From Heterocephalus glaber (Eukaryota; Chordata; Mammalia; Rodentia; Bathyergidae): a DNA stretch of 64,000 nucleotides. Within the stretch, counting starts at the first letter, position 1. The number at the start of each line of letters is the position of its first letter. The stretch covers positions 8,383,289 to 8,447,288 of the forward strand of contig NW_004624800.1 in NCBI RefSeq assembly GCF_000247695.1. Reading direction: 5' to 3'. The position numbers and the translations under genes are program-made. The notes beneath the pieces are model-generated. The model was not told the DNA's origin. It ran no database searches and saw nothing but the letters and a program-made list of their open reading frames with translations. Below, piece after piece: positions 61,836-64,000 of this stretch.

Positions 61836-62988
61836 TACTTTAGTGTACTTTAGTATTGAAGTCCAAATTGTGTAAGACATTCTAACACATAGTTTTGGAA
61901 ATAAAAAAGGAAATAAATACCCATCATGGTTGATGTTAGGGAAAGTGAACCTATTATATTATTTATATCAATATTTTTCATCTTGTCTATTATCCTACTA
62001 TTATGAGTTTGCACACTTTGCTCAAATTCATTTTCCGTGTAAGAAAGAAACAGGTTATTGTCTGTAAGTACTTATTATTCTCTAACTGGAACTGAACACA
62101 GCAAGGATTTTATGAAACCCAGAATCTCCTGTAAAGTAGAAATGAAATTTATAAAATCCAATGCATCAGGCATTTTCTACAAACATATCTATAAGGCAAA
62201 AACAATATTCAACACAATGTGCTGTAGTGTCTTAGTAAGAGCATCTCATTTGTAAGGCAACTCCAGCTCCATGAGCACTGAAGAGAAGCACCTTGCAGTG
62301 TCACTTGTATTGCTCCCAGCCTGGCTTTGCCAACCAGTGGTGAGATTTTCAGTTCTGCAACATTTTGTCTGTGCCAGGACAGAAGTGAATGAAGTAACCT
62401 TACCACTGGCAATGATCTGTCTGAAGTTACAGTCTCCTGACATTATTAGTTCAGTTCCAAGAGCCGTTACGGATCATCGAGAAGACTTTTTTCTTCTTTT
62501 CTACTTAAATAATAGGTCAACGTGACCTTTGTTGCCTTTTTGAATTTGTACATCAAGCTTGAGCTGCAGATGTCAAGTTTTTGTTCTCAGACTTCTGAAT
62601 TAACTTGCAGTGTTCTCCCCTACAAAAGTACCTTTCTACCTTCTTCATGCTTTAGAGTTTGGAAAGTAGATGGATGTAAAAAATATGAATGGAGATGACA
62701 AGGAAAAAGATCAACTTCTCTTTAGATCCCTGATTCAAATGTCCCCTGAAATCTAAGTGAAATCAGAAATATATTTCCAATCATTTTCACTTTTAAAAAT
62801 GCAATTCAGAAAATGAATACTTGCTATGTGCAATGCTTATTTTTTGCATGCTAAGGATAAGAATTCTGTATAGGAAGAAATTAATGCCTTCAAGAAATTG
62901 ATAACAGATGTAATGAACATAGAAATTGATAATACATGTGATAATATATGTGATGAACACAGATGTAATGAAGCAAATTAACTTCTTC

Positions 62989-63076
62989 TTCTTTTTGCGG
63001 GGGGTATCAGGGATAGAACTCAGGACATTGTGCTTGCCAGGCAGGTGCCTGCACCACTGAGCTAAATCTCCAGCCC
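62989..63076 (-). repeat. ID-type SINE, antisense (left member of an inverted pair)
   Basis: 'ggggtatcagggatagaact', CTTGCCAGGCAGGTGCCTG and CCACTGAGCTAAATCTCCAG. The flanks TAACTTCTT on the left and TAACTTCTT on the right suggest a short target duplication. Confidence 0.88.
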
Positions 63077-63143
63077 TCAAAATAACTTCTTATAGAGTCT
63101 TAAATATAGAGCAAACTGAATATAAAACCAATATGATATAAGG

Positions 63144-63254
63144 GCTGGAGATTTAGCTCAGTGGTTCTGTCACCTGCCTTGCAAGCGCAAGGTCCCAAGT
63201 TGAATCCCCGGTACCAAAAAAAAAAAAAAAAAAAGGAAGAAAGAAATTTATATA
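63144..63254 (+). repeat. ID-type SINE, sense (right member of an inverted pair)
   Basis: GGAGATTTAGCTCAGTGG (A box), 'ccttgcaagcgcaaggtccc' and ATCCCCGGTACC, then a long unbroken A run and a purine-rich tail. A perfect 15-bp repeat, CAATATGATATAAGG, flanks it at 63129-63143 and 63255-63269. It is the copy with the clearest signs of recent insertion. Confidence 0.95.
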
Positions 63255-64000
63255 CAATATGATATAAGGGAGAGTCATACTTCTTCAATTTCTTGAAAAG
63301 TTGGGACTACAGGCTCATATTTATATGTTGTTTGCCCACAATTTAATTTAATTTTTATCCATTATATTATTTGATAATAATAGCACAAAATAGTCTCTAA
63401 GTGAAGATTCCAATGATTACCATGTTTTTGACAGTTTTTGTGTGTAAGCCACTGTCTGTTAAACTCTTCAAATAATACTTAAACATGATAAAGAAGAGTT
63501 ATTATCAAATGCGTCTTACACTGAGATCAGAAAGGACCAATGGATTGTCTAAGGCATCATAGCCAATTGGAAAGGAGATAGGATTTGGATAAGCCTCTAC
63601 ATGGTAGATTTTCTCTACATTCAGGCCCACCTCATCCCCAGGATTTTTATGAGAAGCAGAAATCAGAATAAAAAATAAGAAAGAGTTACTTAATTTCAGA
63701 GACATTTGTGGGCCAAGTATTATATTTTCCACTTGGCAGATTAAACATTTTCATTTTTGTACTTTCCAAGGAATTTGAGCTCCGGAGATTTGCAAACTTT
63801 ATATGGGATTTACACAGTTTTATTATAAAAATCTTTACTTTTCTAGACTAAAATAAGGTCAATGAAATCTTTAACAATCTTGAAGAATGGATCTGCTAGA
63901 CCCAGCTACATGTGAGATGGCCAGAATCCTTTTCATTCATTACAAACCTTTCCTCTTCATTTTTCTTTATTTAAAGATATATTAACATTTACTAGGTTCC

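Larger units (their letters stand above)
27599..64000 (-). other. CNTNAP2: CNTNAP2 intron 4 (partial, >36 kb)
   Basis: It begins at the acceptor TTTTTTAG of exon 5 and continues past the window edge; the donor is not seen. It contains all the SINEs, LTRs, DNA transposon fragments and the KHDRBS3 retrocopy listed below. Stretches with nothing I can name include 28210-30720, 31110-32200, 32900-33550, 34790-36740, 41400-43190, 45600-46740, 46800-49250, 54080-55530, 57450-59300 and 63270-64000. Large introns are typical of CNTNAP2, which is among the longest mammalian genes. Confidence 0.8.

Noticed and set aside
63505..63732. Minus-strand frame ending in LDNPLVLSDLSVRRI, considered as exon 4 of CNTNAP2
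   Set aside because: The sequence does not resemble the discoidin domain that must precede exon 5, and the borders lack suitable splice signals. Its start region is a hydrophobic run that looks fortuitous.

Overview
The window looks like a piece of a rodent nuclear genome. It is AT-rich, mostly non-coding, and full of ID-type and B1/B1-dID-type SINEs, MaLR-like LTRs, MIR, MER5A and Tigger-like fragments. The youngest-looking SINEs are tRNA-Ala-derived ID elements whose 3' end reads ...CCCCGGTACC followed by A's. Together with dimeric B1-dID copies, this points to a non-murid rodent, perhaps a beaver/kangaroo-rat-type or squirrel-related lineage. The lineage is an inference from repeat style, not a proof.

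The one protein gene is CNTNAP2 (Caspr2, a neurexin-superfamily neuronal adhesion protein) on the minus strand. Four consecutive internal coding exons are present: exon 5 (27395-27598, 204 nt), exon 6 (23279-23463, 185 nt), exon 7 (16469-16612, 144 nt) and exon 8 (13977-14241, 265 nt). All have AG/GT borders, an open frame and compatible phases. Their lengths fit the human exon scheme as I recall it (c.551-754, 755-939, 940-1083, 1084-1348). They encode about residues 184-450: the end of the discoidin domain, all of laminin-G domain 1, and the first part of laminin-G domain 2. Everything else is intron: part of intron 8 (1-13976), introns 7, 6 and 5, and more than 36 kb of intron 4 (27599-64000).

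The most notable non-genic item is a processed KHDRBS3 (T-STAR/SLM2) retrocopy in intron 4 (about 50867-52484). Its 5' part, including the KH domain, lies on the minus strand. Its C-terminal end, 3' UTR, AATAAA and A-rich tail lie on the plus strand. The two arms meet head to head and a 16-bp direct repeat flanks the whole. This is the pattern expected of a LINE-1 twin-priming inversion. The retrocopy has lost its start codon and carries several frameshifts.

Other structure includes an internal MaLR (THE1/MST-type) segment at 38150-39555 beside a related LTR; an LTR split by an ID insertion with a perfect 13-bp target duplication (61455-61835); a near-perfect 66-bp Tigger-type palindrome (24590-24655); a head-to-head ID pair (62989-63254); two short unexplained homologous pairs; and an unexplained open, GC-richer patch in intron 7. 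I found no RNA gene, promoter of a host gene, or novel multi-gene system.
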